18,595 nt of DNA from Cycloclasticus sp. (GCA_018066825.1 JAGPVU010000174.1:1-18595), one strand, 5' to 3'. Positions 5,603-14,110 are shown, counted from the first letter of the stretch. Notes: generated from the sequence alone by a model not told the origin. A program made the numbers and translations.

Positions 5603-8413
5603 ATGGATTACAAAACGACACTTAATTTACCCCACACCAGCTTTCCGATGAAAGCCAATTTAGCAAACCGCGAACCTGTGTTATTAAAACGCTGGGACGA
5701 AATGGATTTATACTCAAAAATTCGTGAACGATTTGCTAATAAACCGCAATTTGTTTTACACGATGGCCCGCCGTATGCGAACGGCCCTATCCACATTGGT
5801 CACGCGGTTAACAAAGTGTTAAAGGACATGATCATTAAGAGTAAAACCTTGTTAGGTTATGACTCGCCTTATGTACCCGGCTGGGATTGCCATGGCTTGC
5901 CCATAGAATTAATGGTTGAAAAGAAAATAGGTAAGGCGGGCGTTAAAGTATCGGCGGCAGAATTTCGTGCTGCTTGTCGTGATTACGCCGGCAAGCAGGT
6001 CGAGTTACAAAAGCAAGAGTTTGTTCGTCTAGGCGTTTTTGCTGATTGGCAGCGGCCTTACCTGAGCATGGATTTTCAGTTTGAAGCTGACGTGGTTCGC
6101 GCCTTAGGGCGTATTATTGACAAAGGTCATTTGCATAAAGGTTCAAAACCGGTGCATTGGTGTACCGATTGCGGCTCAGCTTTAGCTGAGGCAGAGGTGG
6201 AATACGAAGACAAGCGTTCGCCCGCGATAGATGTGCGTTTTAGTGTCGTTGACGAAGAGGCGTTTGTCACATGTTTTCATAGCAGTGACGGGCACCCGGG
6301 CCATGGCTTGATTTCAGTAGTTATTTGGACCACGACGCCTTGGACTTTACCGGCAAACCAAGCGGTGTCACTCAATCCAGAGTTTGACTATGTGATGGTT
6401 CAACACGGTGAAGAACGTTTGGTATTAGCGGAAAAGTTATTGAAAGACGCGATGCTTCGTTATGGTGTGGAAGATTATCGGGTTATTGCCTATTGCAAAG
6501 GTAAAGACTTAGAGTTAATGATGCTTAAGCACCCCTTTTATCAACGCCAAGTACCGATTATTTTGGGGCATCATGTAACCGCTGAAGCGGGAACAGGCGC
6601 AGTCCATACAGCACCAGGACATGGTCAAGACGATTATGTGGTTGGCCTTCAATATAATCTTGAGGTGGATAACCCCGTCGGTGACAACGGCGTATTTTTG
6701 GCGACGACACCTTTGTTTGCCGGTAAACACGTGTTTAGTGCCAACAGCGATATTATCGAGGTGTTAAAACAGCAAGACAGCCTAGTGCATGAAGAAGCCC
6801 TGATGCATAGTTACCCACATTGTTGGCGGCATAAAACGCCGATTATTTTTCGTGCAACCCCGCAGTGGTTCATTTCGATGGATAACAATAATTTGCGCGA
6901 TAAAGCCCTGCAAGAGATCAAACGCGTTAACTGGGTGCCTGAATGGGGCGAAGCGCGAATTAATAACATGGTTGAAGGGCGTCCGGATTGGTGTATTTCG
7001 CGGCAGCGAAATTGGGGTGTGCCGATAGCCCTGTTTGTGCACAAAGAAAGCGGAGAGTTGCATCCAAATACCAGCAGCTTAATTGAGCAGGTGGCGACAC
7101 GGATTGAACAATCGGGAATAGAGGCTTGGTTTCAATTAGATGCTAAGGAACTGTTGGGTGATGAGGCTGGGCAGTACACAAAAATTAATGACATTCTAGA
7201 CGTATGGTTTGATTCTGGAGTTACCCATTCGTGCGTATTAGAACGGCGTGAAGAACTGCCATTTCCAGCCGCGATGTACTTAGAGGGATCAGACCAGCAT
7301 CGTGGGTGGTTTCAATCGTCTCTTCTCACCTCGGTTGCCATGAATGGTTGTGCGCCGTTTGATACTGTCTTAACACACGGTTTTACGGTAGATGCAAAGG
7401 GCATGAAAATGTCAAAATCTAAGGGCAATGTCGTCGCACCACAAAAAGTTATTAATTCATTGGGTGCCGACGTTTTACGCCTATGGGTTTCGGCGAATGA
7501 TTATCGTGGAGAGATGACGGTTTCGGATGAAATTTTAAAGCGTAACGCCGACGTGTATCGTCGATTGAGAAACACAGCGCGTTATTTACTGTCCAATTTG
7601 AACGATTTTGACCCAGTTAACGATTGTGTTGAGTTTGACAGGATGTTGCCTTTAGACCGTTGGGCTGTGGAGAAAACGCGGCAAGTACAAAAAGAAGTGC
7701 TAGACGGGTACGACCAATATCAGTTCTTGCAAGTGCATCAAAAAATCCATCATTTTTGTTCTTTCGATATGGGCAGCTTTTATTTAGACGTGATTAAAGA
7801 TCGCCAATACACCTTGAAACCTGATAGCGTCGCTAGGCGTTCTTCGCAAACGGCGATGCTGCATATTGCAGAAGCTTTAGTGCGCTGGTTAGCGCCGATA
7901 TTGAGCTTTACCGCAGAAGAGATTTGGTTAGCGCTGCCAGGGGAACGTGACGAGTCAGTATTTTTAACGACGGCGTATGAGGGTTTTCCTGAACAGAGCA
8001 GTGCGTTAAACGAATTGGCTTTTTGGCAAACCATCATCGATATGCGGGAAAGCGTCAGCAAGGAATTGGAACGTGTGAGAACTGCTGGACAGATTGGTTC
8101 GGGTCTTGATGCCGAAGTCACACTGTATTGTGATGGGGAACTGTTTGAAAAGCTCGGTCAATTAGCCGATGAGTTACGGTTTATACTGATCACTTCGTAT
8201 GCCCAAGTGAAGCCTTTAACGGATAAGCCGGTACAAGCGCAAGCGACTGAAAATCAGCACTTATTTATTGAGGTGGTGGCTAGCGAACACAAAAAATGTG
8301 TACGTTGCTGGCATCACCGTCACGATGTGGGGCAGTCTGAACCTCATCCTGAGTTATGTGGGCGTTGTGTTGAAAACGTTGATGGCGATGGTGAAGACAG
8401 GCGGTTTGCCTAA
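5603..8413 (+). CDS. ileS: Isoleucyl-tRNA synthetase
   Basis: This class I aminoacyl-tRNA synthetase of 936 residues (E. coli 938) charges tRNA-Ile and edits misactivated valine. The Rossmann domain carries HIGH (64-67) after HDGPPYANGPI and KMSKS (602-606) before KGNVVAPQ. The CP1 editing domain lies between, with the conserved VIWTTTPWTLPAN and AGTGAVHTAPGHGQDDY. YLEGSDQHRGWFQSSLL precedes the KMSKS loop. The C-terminal zinc module has C899, C902, C919 and C922, marking the bacterial zinc-containing form rather than the mupirocin-resistant eukaryote-like type. The ATG at 5603 gives MDYKTTLNLP, matching the E. coli N-terminus. It sits 7 bases after ribF, and lspA starts within about 10 bases of its stop. 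Confidence 0.98.
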   Translation: MDYKTTLNLPHTSFPMKANLANREPVLLKRWDEMDLYSKIRERFANKPQFVLHDGPPYANGPIHIGHAVNKVLKDMIIKSKTLLGYDSPYVPGWDCHGLPIELMVEKKIGKAGVKVSAAEFRAACRDYAGKQVELQKQEFVRLGVFADWQRPYLSMDFQFEADVVRALGRIIDKGHLHKGSKPVHWCTDCGSALAEAEVEYEDKRSPAIDVRFSVVDEEAFVTCFHSSDGHPGHGLISVVIWTTTPWTLPANQAVSLNPEFDYVMVQHGEERLVLAEKLLKDAMLRYGVEDYRVIAYCKGKDLELMMLKHPFYQRQVPIILGHHVTAEAGTGAVHTAPGHGQDDYVVGLQYNLEVDNPVGDNGVFLATTPLFAGKHVFSANSDIIEVLKQQDSLVHEEALMHSYPHCWRHKTPIIFRATPQWFISMDNNNLRDKALQEIKRVNWVPEWGEARINNMVEGRPDWCISRQRNWGVPIALFVHKESGELHPNTSSLIEQVATRIEQSGIEAWFQLDAKELLGDEAGQYTKINDILDVWFDSGVTHSCVLERREELPFPAAMYLEGSDQHRGWFQSSLLTSVAMNGCAPFDTVLTHGFTVDAKGMKMSKSKGNVVAPQKVINSLGADVLRLWVSANDYRGEMTVSDEILKRNADVYRRLRNTARYLLSNLNDFDPVNDCVEFDRMLPLDRWAVEKTRQVQKEVLDGYDQYQFLQVHQKIHHFCSFDMGSFYLDVIKDRQYTLKPDSVARRSSQTAMLHIAEALVRWLAPILSFTAEEIWLALPGERDESVFLTTAYEGFPEQSSALNELAFWQTIIDMRESVSKELERVRTAGQIGSGLDAEVTLYCDGELFEKLGQLADELRFILITSYAQVKPLTDKPVQAQATENQHLFIEVVASEHKKCVRCWHHRHDVGQSEPHPELCGRCVENVDGDGEDRRFA

Positions 8414-8423
8414 GGCCATGCCG

Positions 8424-8897
8424 ATGTTAAAATGGTTGTGGTTATCCGCCTTAGTTATTGTGCTCGATCAGGTGACTAAGTTTTGGGTAGTGGCAAATTT
8501 TGATTTGTATGAATCGATAGCCTTGCTCCCTTCAGTAAATTTAACCTATGTGCATAATGCCGGCGCAGCGTTTAGTTTTTTAAGTTCGGCCGCTGGATGG
8601 CAGCGCTGGTTCTTGGCTGCTATTGCGCTGATCGCTACCATCGTGCTCACGGTGTGGTTAAGTCGTTTAAAGCGTGATGAACGCTGGATGGCGGCCACCT
8701 TAGCCTTAATCTTAGGTGGAGCGGTTGGCAATTTATACGATCGGATGTCTTATGGTTACGTGATCGACTTTATAGACGTTTTTTATAAAACGTGGCATTG
8801 GCCGGTGTTTAATGTGGCTGACTCAGCAATTTCAGTGGGTGTCGTGATGATGTTAATCGATGCTTTTCGTGGTGATAAATCAGCTACTACTGAGTAA
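8424..8897 (+). CDS. lspA: Lipoprotein signal peptidase (signal peptidase II)
   Basis: LspA is the inner-membrane aspartyl protease that cleaves the signal peptide of diacylated prolipoproteins. The protein has 157 residues and four hydrophobic segments. The catalytic aspartates are D106 in GGAVGNLYDR and D133 in FNVADSAI; VHNAGAAFSFL is also conserved. The open frame reaches well into ileS, but homologues begin near here. Two ATGs compete: 8418 (MPMLKW) has almost no space after the TAAGG at 8411-8415, while 8424 (MLKWLW) sits 8 bases after it, so 8424 is preferred. The ileS stop overlaps that ribosome site, suggesting coupling. Substrates plausibly include LpoA and DolP from this window. 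Its last 18 bases overlap the end of the convergent ampD; the usual fkpB and ispH do not follow. Confidence 0.95.
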   Translation: MLKWLWLSALVIVLDQVTKFWVVANFDLYESIALLPSVNLTYVHNAGAAFSFLSSAAGWQRWFLAAIALIATIVLTVWLSRLKRDERWMAATLALILGGAVGNLYDRMSYGYVIDFIDVFYKTWHWPVFNVADSAISVGVVMMLIDAFRGDKSATTE

Positions 8898-9443
8898 GGC
8901 GTTAAATTTAAGCCAATCAAAACTTTCGCCGGGGTCTGTTTTTCGCCCGGGTGATATATCGCTATGGCCAACAATGGCTTGCTTGGATAATGCGGGATAA
9001 TGCTTAATCAGTGTCTGACAACACTGCATTAGTGACGTGTATTGTTCTTCGGTATAGGGGATATGGTCGGCACCTTCCAGTTCAATACCGATAGAATAAT
9101 CATTACAATTTTCTACGCCGGCGTAACTTGAGACGCCCGCGTGCCAAGCACGTTCATCAAAGGGTACATATTGCGTCACGTGTCCGTCGCGCCGAATTAA
9201 TAAATGAGACGATACCTTAAGAGTACAAATTTCTTTAAAGTAGGGGTGTTGATTGGGGTCTAATTGATTGAGAAAAAAATCATCTATCCAGTGGCCGCCA
9301 AATTGGTCAGGTGGCAGGCTAATAGCATGAATAACAATCAGCCTAATATCAGTGCCTGCAGGGCGCGAGTTTTTATTTGGCGAGTAAAGTTGGGTGGCCT
9401 GAAGTAAGCAATTGTTATCGATTTTATTCAAAGGTTCAAACAT
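8880..9443 (-). CDS. ampD: 1,6-anhydro-N-acetylmuramyl-L-alanine amidase AmpD
   Basis: AmpD is a cytoplasmic zinc amidase of muropeptide recycling. It removes the peptide from anhydroMurNAc-peptides, and its loss raises AmpC beta-lactamase in species carrying ampR-ampC. The 187-residue protein (E. coli 183) has the amidase_2 fold with zinc ligands H39 (VIHAISLPP), H160 (VGHSDISPGRK) and D170 (KTDPG), plus catalytic E121 (GIELEG) and K168. LIRRDGHVTQYVPFDERAWHAGVS is highly diagnostic. The length and the lack of a signal peptide fit cytoplasmic AmpD rather than the larger AmiD-type enzymes. The residue after H39 is Ala where E. coli has Asn. ampE, its E. coli partner, is not downstream; the gene instead ends inside lspA on the opposite strand. 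It is divergent from the DUF1631 gene. Confidence 0.96.
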   Translation of the reverse strand: MFEPLNKIDNNCLLQATQLYSPNKNSRPAGTDIRLIVIHAISLPPDQFGGHWIDDFFLNQLDPNQHPYFKEICTLKVSSHLLIRRDGHVTQYVPFDERAWHAGVSSYAGVENCNDYSIGIELEGADHIPYTEEQYTSLMQCCQTLIKHYPALSKQAIVGHSDISPGRKTDPGESFDWLKFNALLSSS

Positions 9444-9460
9444 GAAATTAACGTGGCTTT

Positions 9461-9486
9461 AAATATGTGCAAGAGCGCACAATTTT
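9461..9486. promoter_or_regulatory. CRP/FNR-family-like dyad in the ampD/DUF1631 divergent gap
   Basis: TGTGC (9466-9470) and GCACA (9477-9481) form a perfect inverted repeat with a 6-base spacer, and outer AAA/TTT arms extend it. This is the geometry of a CRP or Vfr site (TGTGA-N6-TCACA) with one changed base per half-site. Its centre (9473.5) is about 40 bases before the start predicted from the TATACT box, close to a class II activator position. It is also followed by eight Ts, but a terminator makes little sense here because no plus-strand gene ends just upstream. The dyad is certain; the regulator is inference. Confidence 0.35.
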
Positions 9487-9501
9487 TTTTAATACGCTGA
9501 C

Positions 9502-9507
9502 TATACT
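9502..9507 (+). promoter_or_regulatory. Candidate -10 element for the DUF1631 gene
   Basis: TATACT (five of six) lies 20 bases before the ATG at 9528. The -35 position (about 9479-9484, ACAATT) is poor and overlaps the right half of the CRP-like dyad, a pattern expected of an activator-dependent promoter. Transcription would begin near 9514, leaving a leader of about 14 bases to the first ATG or 29 to the second. Confidence 0.4.
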
Positions 9508-9527
9508 CTAACCATTAACGCAGATAA

Positions 9528-11810
9528 ATGGTCTTAGACTTTATGGAAAATTCTCAATCAACGGTTGTCCCAATGCGACAAACTGATAAATCTAACACTC
9601 AACAAGCTAACGTCTCGATTCATAATAAACTGCTTAAAGAATCAACCAAAGCGCTTAAGCCTTATTTGCAAAAAGCGTTAGCGGTTCACTTAGAGCAAAT
9701 AGAGCAACAGTTATATGACGTGAGCGATGCCAAGGCTTCAGATGCTGTCAGTCTTGATATAAAAGTATTACAAAAGTCATCTAGCTATTTATCGTCGTTG
9801 TTCATTGATAGTGTCATTAAAAATATATTGAGTTTCGCAGCGCAATCTACGGTAAACACGGATAATACCTTTTATTCATCGGCCAAGGAGAAAGACTGGT
9901 CAGGCTTGCAGTTATTGGAAACAGACGAGGTCGAAAACCAATTATTAGTCGACAACTATGTGTCCACCAACCAAAGCCGACTTAACGAGCTGCTGTATGC
10001 CTTGCAACGCCGGATAGAATGTATTGGAAATAAAGCAGAATTAAGCAGCAATAAAAATCCTTTTGGCCCATCTGTATTAATGAACACCTATATAGAACTC
10101 ATCAAGGGTGAGTCTTTTTCTAAGGAGGCCAGCAAACTTCTGTGTCAGTCATTTAATCAAACGGTGTTATTAAACATTGACGATACGCTTGAAGAAATCA
10201 ATGCCTTGTTTATAGAAGCGGGGATATTACCGAAGCTCCCTGGCCCAAAAGCAAGGCCAGGCCCCACAAAAAAAATAGTGAAGAATTCGCTGCCACAACA
10301 AGAAAAAAAACAAATACCGTCGGTATCGGATGATCATCCTTGCTCTGAAAAGCAAGGAACATTAATCGAACCAGAGTTATATGGTTCCTTAAAAGACATG
10401 GCGAAAGTTTACCGTATCCACGGGGGTGAAAAAGTAGCGTCTGATGGACTAACTGTGTCAGGTGAGCAATTGGCGACCACAGAGTTAATTAATACCCTAA
10501 GTGATATACAGCAGCATGTTGGTGATGGGGAAAGCACACTACAAAACATACGTTTGCAAATTGGAGAAAAAATTCAAGTCAACGGGCAGCGGCGACCTTA
10601 TGCAGAGCAAGACGATACCTTGATCGACGTAGTCGCTATGTTTTTTGACGTGATGCTGCAAGATAGACATTTGCCTGACACCGTGCGGGCGATGATTGCA
10701 CAGTTGCAAATTCCTATATTAAAAGTATCTATGCTTGATAAAGATTTTTTTGCGAAAAAAAGTCACCCAGCAAGACGTTTTTTAAACGCCTTATCTCAGG
10801 CAGGCTTGGGTGTTAGTGAGAAAACAAAACAAATCAAAAGCGCGATTTTTGAGAAAATGGAAGAATTGGTTAACCGGGTGTTGATGGAGTTCAGTGATGA
10901 TGTCGAGGTGTTTGCTGAGTTGGTTGAAGAGTTTGAAATTTTTATGGATCAACAACAACGCCAAATTGACCTAATTGAAGAGCGTTCGCGTAAAGTCACT
11001 AAAAGTTCAGAACAATTGGAACTAACCAAGCGACAAGCGGCGTATGAAATAGCCCTAAGACTGACAGGACAATCCATTCCAGAATTTATCTATACTTTTT
11101 TAGAAGACGCATGGAAAGACGTACTGATTTTGGCTCTGTTGCGGCGTGAAAAAGACCCCACAGAATCCACAGATTGTTTAGATGTATTAGAGCGTTTGAT
11201 CGCCAGCGCGGTGCCGTCACAAAATATAAAAGAAAGACAAACGATAAGAGAGGGCTTGCCCTCCTTACTCAAAGGTTTAAAAGTAGGCTTGGACAATATT
11301 TCATATGACTTTCATCAATCACTGACATTTTTAAAGGCGTTAGAATTATGGCATCAAAAAATTCTAGCGGCTGATTCAGAGGGCTTAGATGATGATATCC
11401 CAGTGGCGGAAGAGGTTGTCTTGATGGACTTTGAGGAAGTGGCTTGTGATGCTAGTGCCGATATAGATAACGCACTCGAGCTTGAAGCTGAATTAGCCAG
11501 TATGCCGAATGATAAATTCAGTCAATACGCCAACACAATGCAAATGGGTGATTGGGTCAATTATACAACGGTTGAAGGTTTGGTTTTACGGGCAAAATTA
11601 TCGTGGAAAAGTGAGGTGACATCGCGTTGCTTATTTGTTGATAACCGTGGCATTAAAGCCATGGATATCCGTGTTGCTGAGCTGGCAGAAGGACTGAGGC
11701 AAAAAACAATAAGCTTAGTTGGACAAGAAAAAACACCGTTAGTTGAAAGAGTGCTAACGGGAATGAAAAACATGATGCAGTCGCAGCAGAGTAAACCCAG
11801 TATGGCATAA
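9528..11810 (+). CDS. DUF1631 family protein of unknown function
   Basis: This 760-residue soluble protein has no signal peptide or membrane segment. I recognise it as DUF1631 (PF07793), sometimes mislabelled thymidine phosphorylase. Family marks are NPFGPSVL (about 181-188), FFAKKSHPARRFLNAL (about 407-422), PEFIYTFLEDAWKDVL and REGLPSLLKGLKVGL. It reads as a helical N-terminal block (1-230), a Pro/Lys-rich linker (about 232-280), a long helical core (about 285-610), an acidic stretch (about 615-658) and a beta-rich C-terminal module (about 665-760) with GDWVNYTTVEGLVLRAKLSW and CLFVDNRG. From memory, P. aeruginosa has the same ampD-DUF1631-nadC order (PA4522-PA4524). The function is unknown. 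ATGs at 9528 and 9543 are both possible and neither has a clear ribosome site. A terminator separates it from nadC. Confidence 0.85.
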   Translation: MVLDFMENSQSTVVPMRQTDKSNTQQANVSIHNKLLKESTKALKPYLQKALAVHLEQIEQQLYDVSDAKASDAVSLDIKVLQKSSSYLSSLFIDSVIKNILSFAAQSTVNTDNTFYSSAKEKDWSGLQLLETDEVENQLLVDNYVSTNQSRLNELLYALQRRIECIGNKAELSSNKNPFGPSVLMNTYIELIKGESFSKEASKLLCQSFNQTVLLNIDDTLEEINALFIEAGILPKLPGPKARPGPTKKIVKNSLPQQEKKQIPSVSDDHPCSEKQGTLIEPELYGSLKDMAKVYRIHGGEKVASDGLTVSGEQLATTELINTLSDIQQHVGDGESTLQNIRLQIGEKIQVNGQRRPYAEQDDTLIDVVAMFFDVMLQDRHLPDTVRAMIAQLQIPILKVSMLDKDFFAKKSHPARRFLNALSQAGLGVSEKTKQIKSAIFEKMEELVNRVLMEFSDDVEVFAELVEEFEIFMDQQQRQIDLIEERSRKVTKSSEQLELTKRQAAYEIALRLTGQSIPEFIYTFLEDAWKDVLILALLRREKDPTESTDCLDVLERLIASAVPSQNIKERQTIREGLPSLLKGLKVGLDNISYDFHQSLTFLKALELWHQKILAADSEGLDDDIPVAEEVVLMDFEEVACDASADIDNALELEAELASMPNDKFSQYANTMQMGDWVNYTTVEGLVLRAKLSWKSEVTSRCLFVDNRGIKAMDIRVAELAEGLRQKTISLVGQEKTPLVERVLTGMKNMMQSQQSKPSMA

Positions 11811-11842
11811 GGTGTTTCTAGGGGTTAATTATGTGATAATAA

Positions 11843-11868
11843 AAGGCCTCCAATTGGAGGTTTTTTAT
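11843..11868 (+). terminator. Rho-independent terminator after the DUF1631 gene
   Basis: CCTCC (11847-11851) and GGAGG (11856-11860) pair around an AATT loop, extended by GG-TT wobble and A-T pairs, and are followed by six Ts (11861-11866). The hairpin lies between the DUF1631 stop and the nadC start at 11885, so nadC is at least partly transcriptionally separate, though no clear promoter fits in the 16 bases left. Confidence 0.8.
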
Positions 11869-11884
11869 TACATAGGCTGAAGAC

Positions 11885-12721
11885 ATGCTAGACGCTAAAA
11901 CTATACAAGATGACGCTGCCCGCTTTCTACAAGAGGACGTCGGTACGGGCGATTTAACCGCACGTATTATTCCCGAACAGCAGATGGCTAAGGCGACGGT
12001 TATCACCCGTGAAGCGACTCTGGTGTGCGGACAAGCATGGTTTGATGCGGTGTTTAAAACCCTTGACCCTGCAATAACGATTGAGTGGCAACAAGCAGAG
12101 GGTGAGCGTGCCTTTTCAGGTGAAGTGTTGTGTTACCTTTCAGGCTCGGCACGGGCGCTATTAACCGGTGAACGAGCGGCGTTAAATGTATTACAAACCT
12201 TGTCGGCCACGGCGTCGCTAGCGCATCAATTTGCTAAGGCGGTGGAAGGCACTAAAGCAGTGGTATTAGATACTCGAAAAACCATTCCAGGGCTTAGGTG
12301 GGCGCAAAAGTACGCGGTGCGCTGCGGCGGTGCATCTAATCACCGAGTGGGTTTGTTTGACGGTATTTTAATCAAAGAAAACCATATCATGGCGGCTGGA
12401 TCAATCGCTCAGGCAGTGAGTGCAGCACGCCAGGTAAGTAGCGAAGTGGCTGTCGAAGTAGAAGTGGAAACCTTAGAGGAGGTGGCGCAGGCTTTAGATG
12501 CCAAGGCCGATATTTTATTGTTGGATAACTTTAGTTTAGACCAGTTGGCACAAGCGGTGGTGTTAAATAAGGGCAGGGCAAAGCTGGAAGCATCCGGTAA
12601 TGTAGATCTATCCAGTATTCGGGAAATAGCGCAAACAGGGGTAGATTTTATTTCGGTTGGGGCGTTAACAAAAAACATTCAAGCAGTCGATTTATCGATG
12701 CGGGTGACGATGGATGACTGA
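11885..12721 (+). CDS. nadC: Quinolinate phosphoribosyltransferase (decarboxylating)
   Basis: NadC joins quinolinate and PRPP to form nicotinate mononucleotide with loss of CO2, the third step of de novo NAD synthesis. The 278-residue protein has the N-terminal open-faced sandwich (EDVGTGDLTA, 17-26) and the barrel with GERAALN (95-101), DTRKTIPGLR (129-138), CGGASNHRVGLFDGILIKENH (147-167), VEVEVET (190-196), LLDNF (212-216), EASGNV (235-240) and SVGALTK (257-263). These cover the quinolinate- and PRPP-binding residues. A GAAG ribosome site precedes the ATG. Proximity to ampD is common in gammaproteobacteria; here the DUF1631 gene lies between them. Only 9 bases separate it from the convergent FAD dehydrogenase gene and no terminator hairpin is visible there. 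Confidence 0.97.
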   Translation: MLDAKTIQDDAARFLQEDVGTGDLTARIIPEQQMAKATVITREATLVCGQAWFDAVFKTLDPAITIEWQQAEGERAFSGEVLCYLSGSARALLTGERAALNVLQTLSATASLAHQFAKAVEGTKAVVLDTRKTIPGLRWAQKYAVRCGGASNHRVGLFDGILIKENHIMAAGSIAQAVSAARQVSSEVAVEVEVETLEEVAQALDAKADILLLDNFSLDQLAQAVVLNKGRAKLEASGNVDLSSIREIAQTGVDFISVGALTKNIQAVDLSMRVTMDD

Positions 12722-12730
12722 GCTAGTCAG

Positions 12731-14110
12731 TTAGTCGACTGGAAAAACCTTATCAGGGTTGAGTAGGTGAGCGGGGTCAAATTGGCTCTTTATTTTTTTC
12801 ATTAAGTTTAACGCGGTTGGTTCTAACTCTAAGCTAATAAAATCACGTTTTTCAAGCCCGATACCGTGTTCGCCTGACAGGCTACCATTGAGTGACATAA
12901 CCAGAGAAAACACTTCAGCTAAACACTGCTTTGCTAACGCCAACTGATCTTCTTGAGCCAGCAAATTAACGTGAATATTGCCGTTACCTGCATGACCAAA
13001 ATTAACGATGGGTATTTGGTATTGTTTTGAGAGTGCTTGTAAGCCACGGATCAGTGAGGGGATTTCGCTTACCGGAACAACGACATCTTCATTGATTTTC
13101 TTCGGTGCCATTTTTCGTAATGACGGTGAAAGGGCCTTTCGAGCTTGCCAAAGTTGCTGCACGTGCTGTTTCGTTTGCGCAATTTTTAATTCAATCAAAC
13201 CGTCGTTAGACGCACTTTGTGCGACTTTTTTTGTCATTTCTTCGATGCTAAATGGATCGCCGTCGACCTCAATCATGAGCAAGGCTTGGGCGTTATCGGG
13301 CAATTCAAGGTTCGCGTCTTCTTTGACTAACGAGATGGCAGTAGCATCCATAAACTCTAAGGCACAAGGTGTTATTGCTTGCGCCATAATGTGGGTAACC
13401 GCCAAAGTGGCTGACTCAAGTGAGTCGTAGGTGGCTTGGATTGTGCGTTTACTTTCTGCCAAGGGGGTTAGCTTTAATGTGGCTTGGCTGATAATGGCTA
13501 GTGTGCCTTCAGAACCAATAATTAACCGAGTTAGGTCGTAACCGACAACGCTTTTCGTTGTGTAGGCACCGGTTTTAAGCGTATCGCCAGCACCTGTGAC
13601 ACAGGTGAGCCCCAGGGTGTTTTCTCGAGGCGTGCCGTATTTTACCGCACGAGGGCCAGCCGAGTTATAAGCAAGGTTGCCGCCTACAGTACAAATTGAT
13701 GCGCTGGTGGGGTCGGGCGGCCAAAAAAAACCGTGTTCGGCAGCAGCCTCTTGAACAGCTTGGTTGGTTACACCTGGCTCAACCACCATCAGGCGATTTT
13801 TTGGGTCAACACGTATGATGCGATCCATTCTTTCAGTCGACATAACGATAGAATTTTCTGACGGAACGCTAGCCCCTGTGGTGCCAGTACCGCTACCGCG
13901 CGCGGTAATAGCAATGCGGTGGCTATTACATAATTTAACGGTGTCGACAATCTGCTGATGGTTGTTGGGAAAAACCACGGCTAAGGCGTGGCCTTGGCGA
14001 CGGCTGTTGTCATAACCGTAGGCCCAGCAATCAGCGGGGTCTAAAAGAATCGAATCTTTTTCAAAGACTTGCTGTAGTTGTTGTAGGAAATCGTGGTTCT
14101 TTTGTGCCAT
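12731..14110 (-). CDS. FAD-linked 2-hydroxyacid dehydrogenase (GlcD/LDHD type)
   Basis: This 459-residue flavoprotein of the VAO/PCMH superfamily has an FAD-binding domain (about 38-218) with RGSGTGTTGAS (71-81) for the pyrophosphate, PPDPTS (131-136), CTVGGNLAYNSAGPRAVKYG (140-159) and GSEGTLAII (199-207). The FAD-oxidase C domain (about 222-456) has HAGNGNIHVN (373-382), GEHGIGLEKRDF (413-424) and NPDKVFP (451-457); H373, H380 and E414 match the metal and substrate site of D-lactate, D-2-hydroxyglutarate and glycolate dehydrogenases. The substrate cannot be fixed by eye: D-lactate, glycolate or D-2-hydroxyglutarate are all possible. No signal peptide, iron-sulfur domain, glcE or glcF is seen. 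The ATG overlaps the dolP stop by one base (TAATG), so it is translationally coupled as the last gene of the lpoA operon. Confidence 0.9.
   Translation of the reverse strand: MAQKNHDFLQQLQQVFEKDSILLDPADCWAYGYDNSRRQGHALAVVFPNNHQQIVDTVKLCNSHRIAITARGSGTGTTGASVPSENSIVMSTERMDRIIRVDPKNRLMVVEPGVTNQAVQEAAAEHGFFWPPDPTSASICTVGGNLAYNSAGPRAVKYGTPRENTLGLTCVTGAGDTLKTGAYTTKSVVGYDLTRLIIGSEGTLAIISQATLKLTPLAESKRTIQATYDSLESATLAVTHIMAQAITPCALEFMDATAISLVKEDANLELPDNAQALLMIEVDGDPFSIEEMTKKVAQSASNDGLIELKIAQTKQHVQQLWQARKALSPSLRKMAPKKINEDVVVPVSEIPSLIRGLQALSKQYQIPIVNFGHAGNGNIHVNLLAQEDQLALAKQCLAEVFSLVMSLNGSLSGEHGIGLEKRDFISLELEPTALNLMKKIKSQFDPAHLLNPDKVFPVD

Noticed and set aside
7780..8121. Minus-strand open frame of 113 codons within ileS
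   Set aside because: It is antisense to the anticodon-binding domain of IleS, with composition typical of a shadow frame.
8268..8423. Upstream extension of lspA into the end of ileS
   Set aside because: The extension is out of frame with the conserved IleS zinc module and unlike any LspA N-terminus.
9466..9490. Hairpin plus T-run read as a terminator
   Set aside because: The stem is only 5 bp and no plus-strand gene ends within 500 bases upstream; the operator reading fits better.
13008..13430. Plus-strand open frame of 140 codons inside the FAD dehydrogenase gene
   Set aside because: It is antisense to a conserved flavoprotein region, is Ser/Cys-rich, and shows no domain signal.
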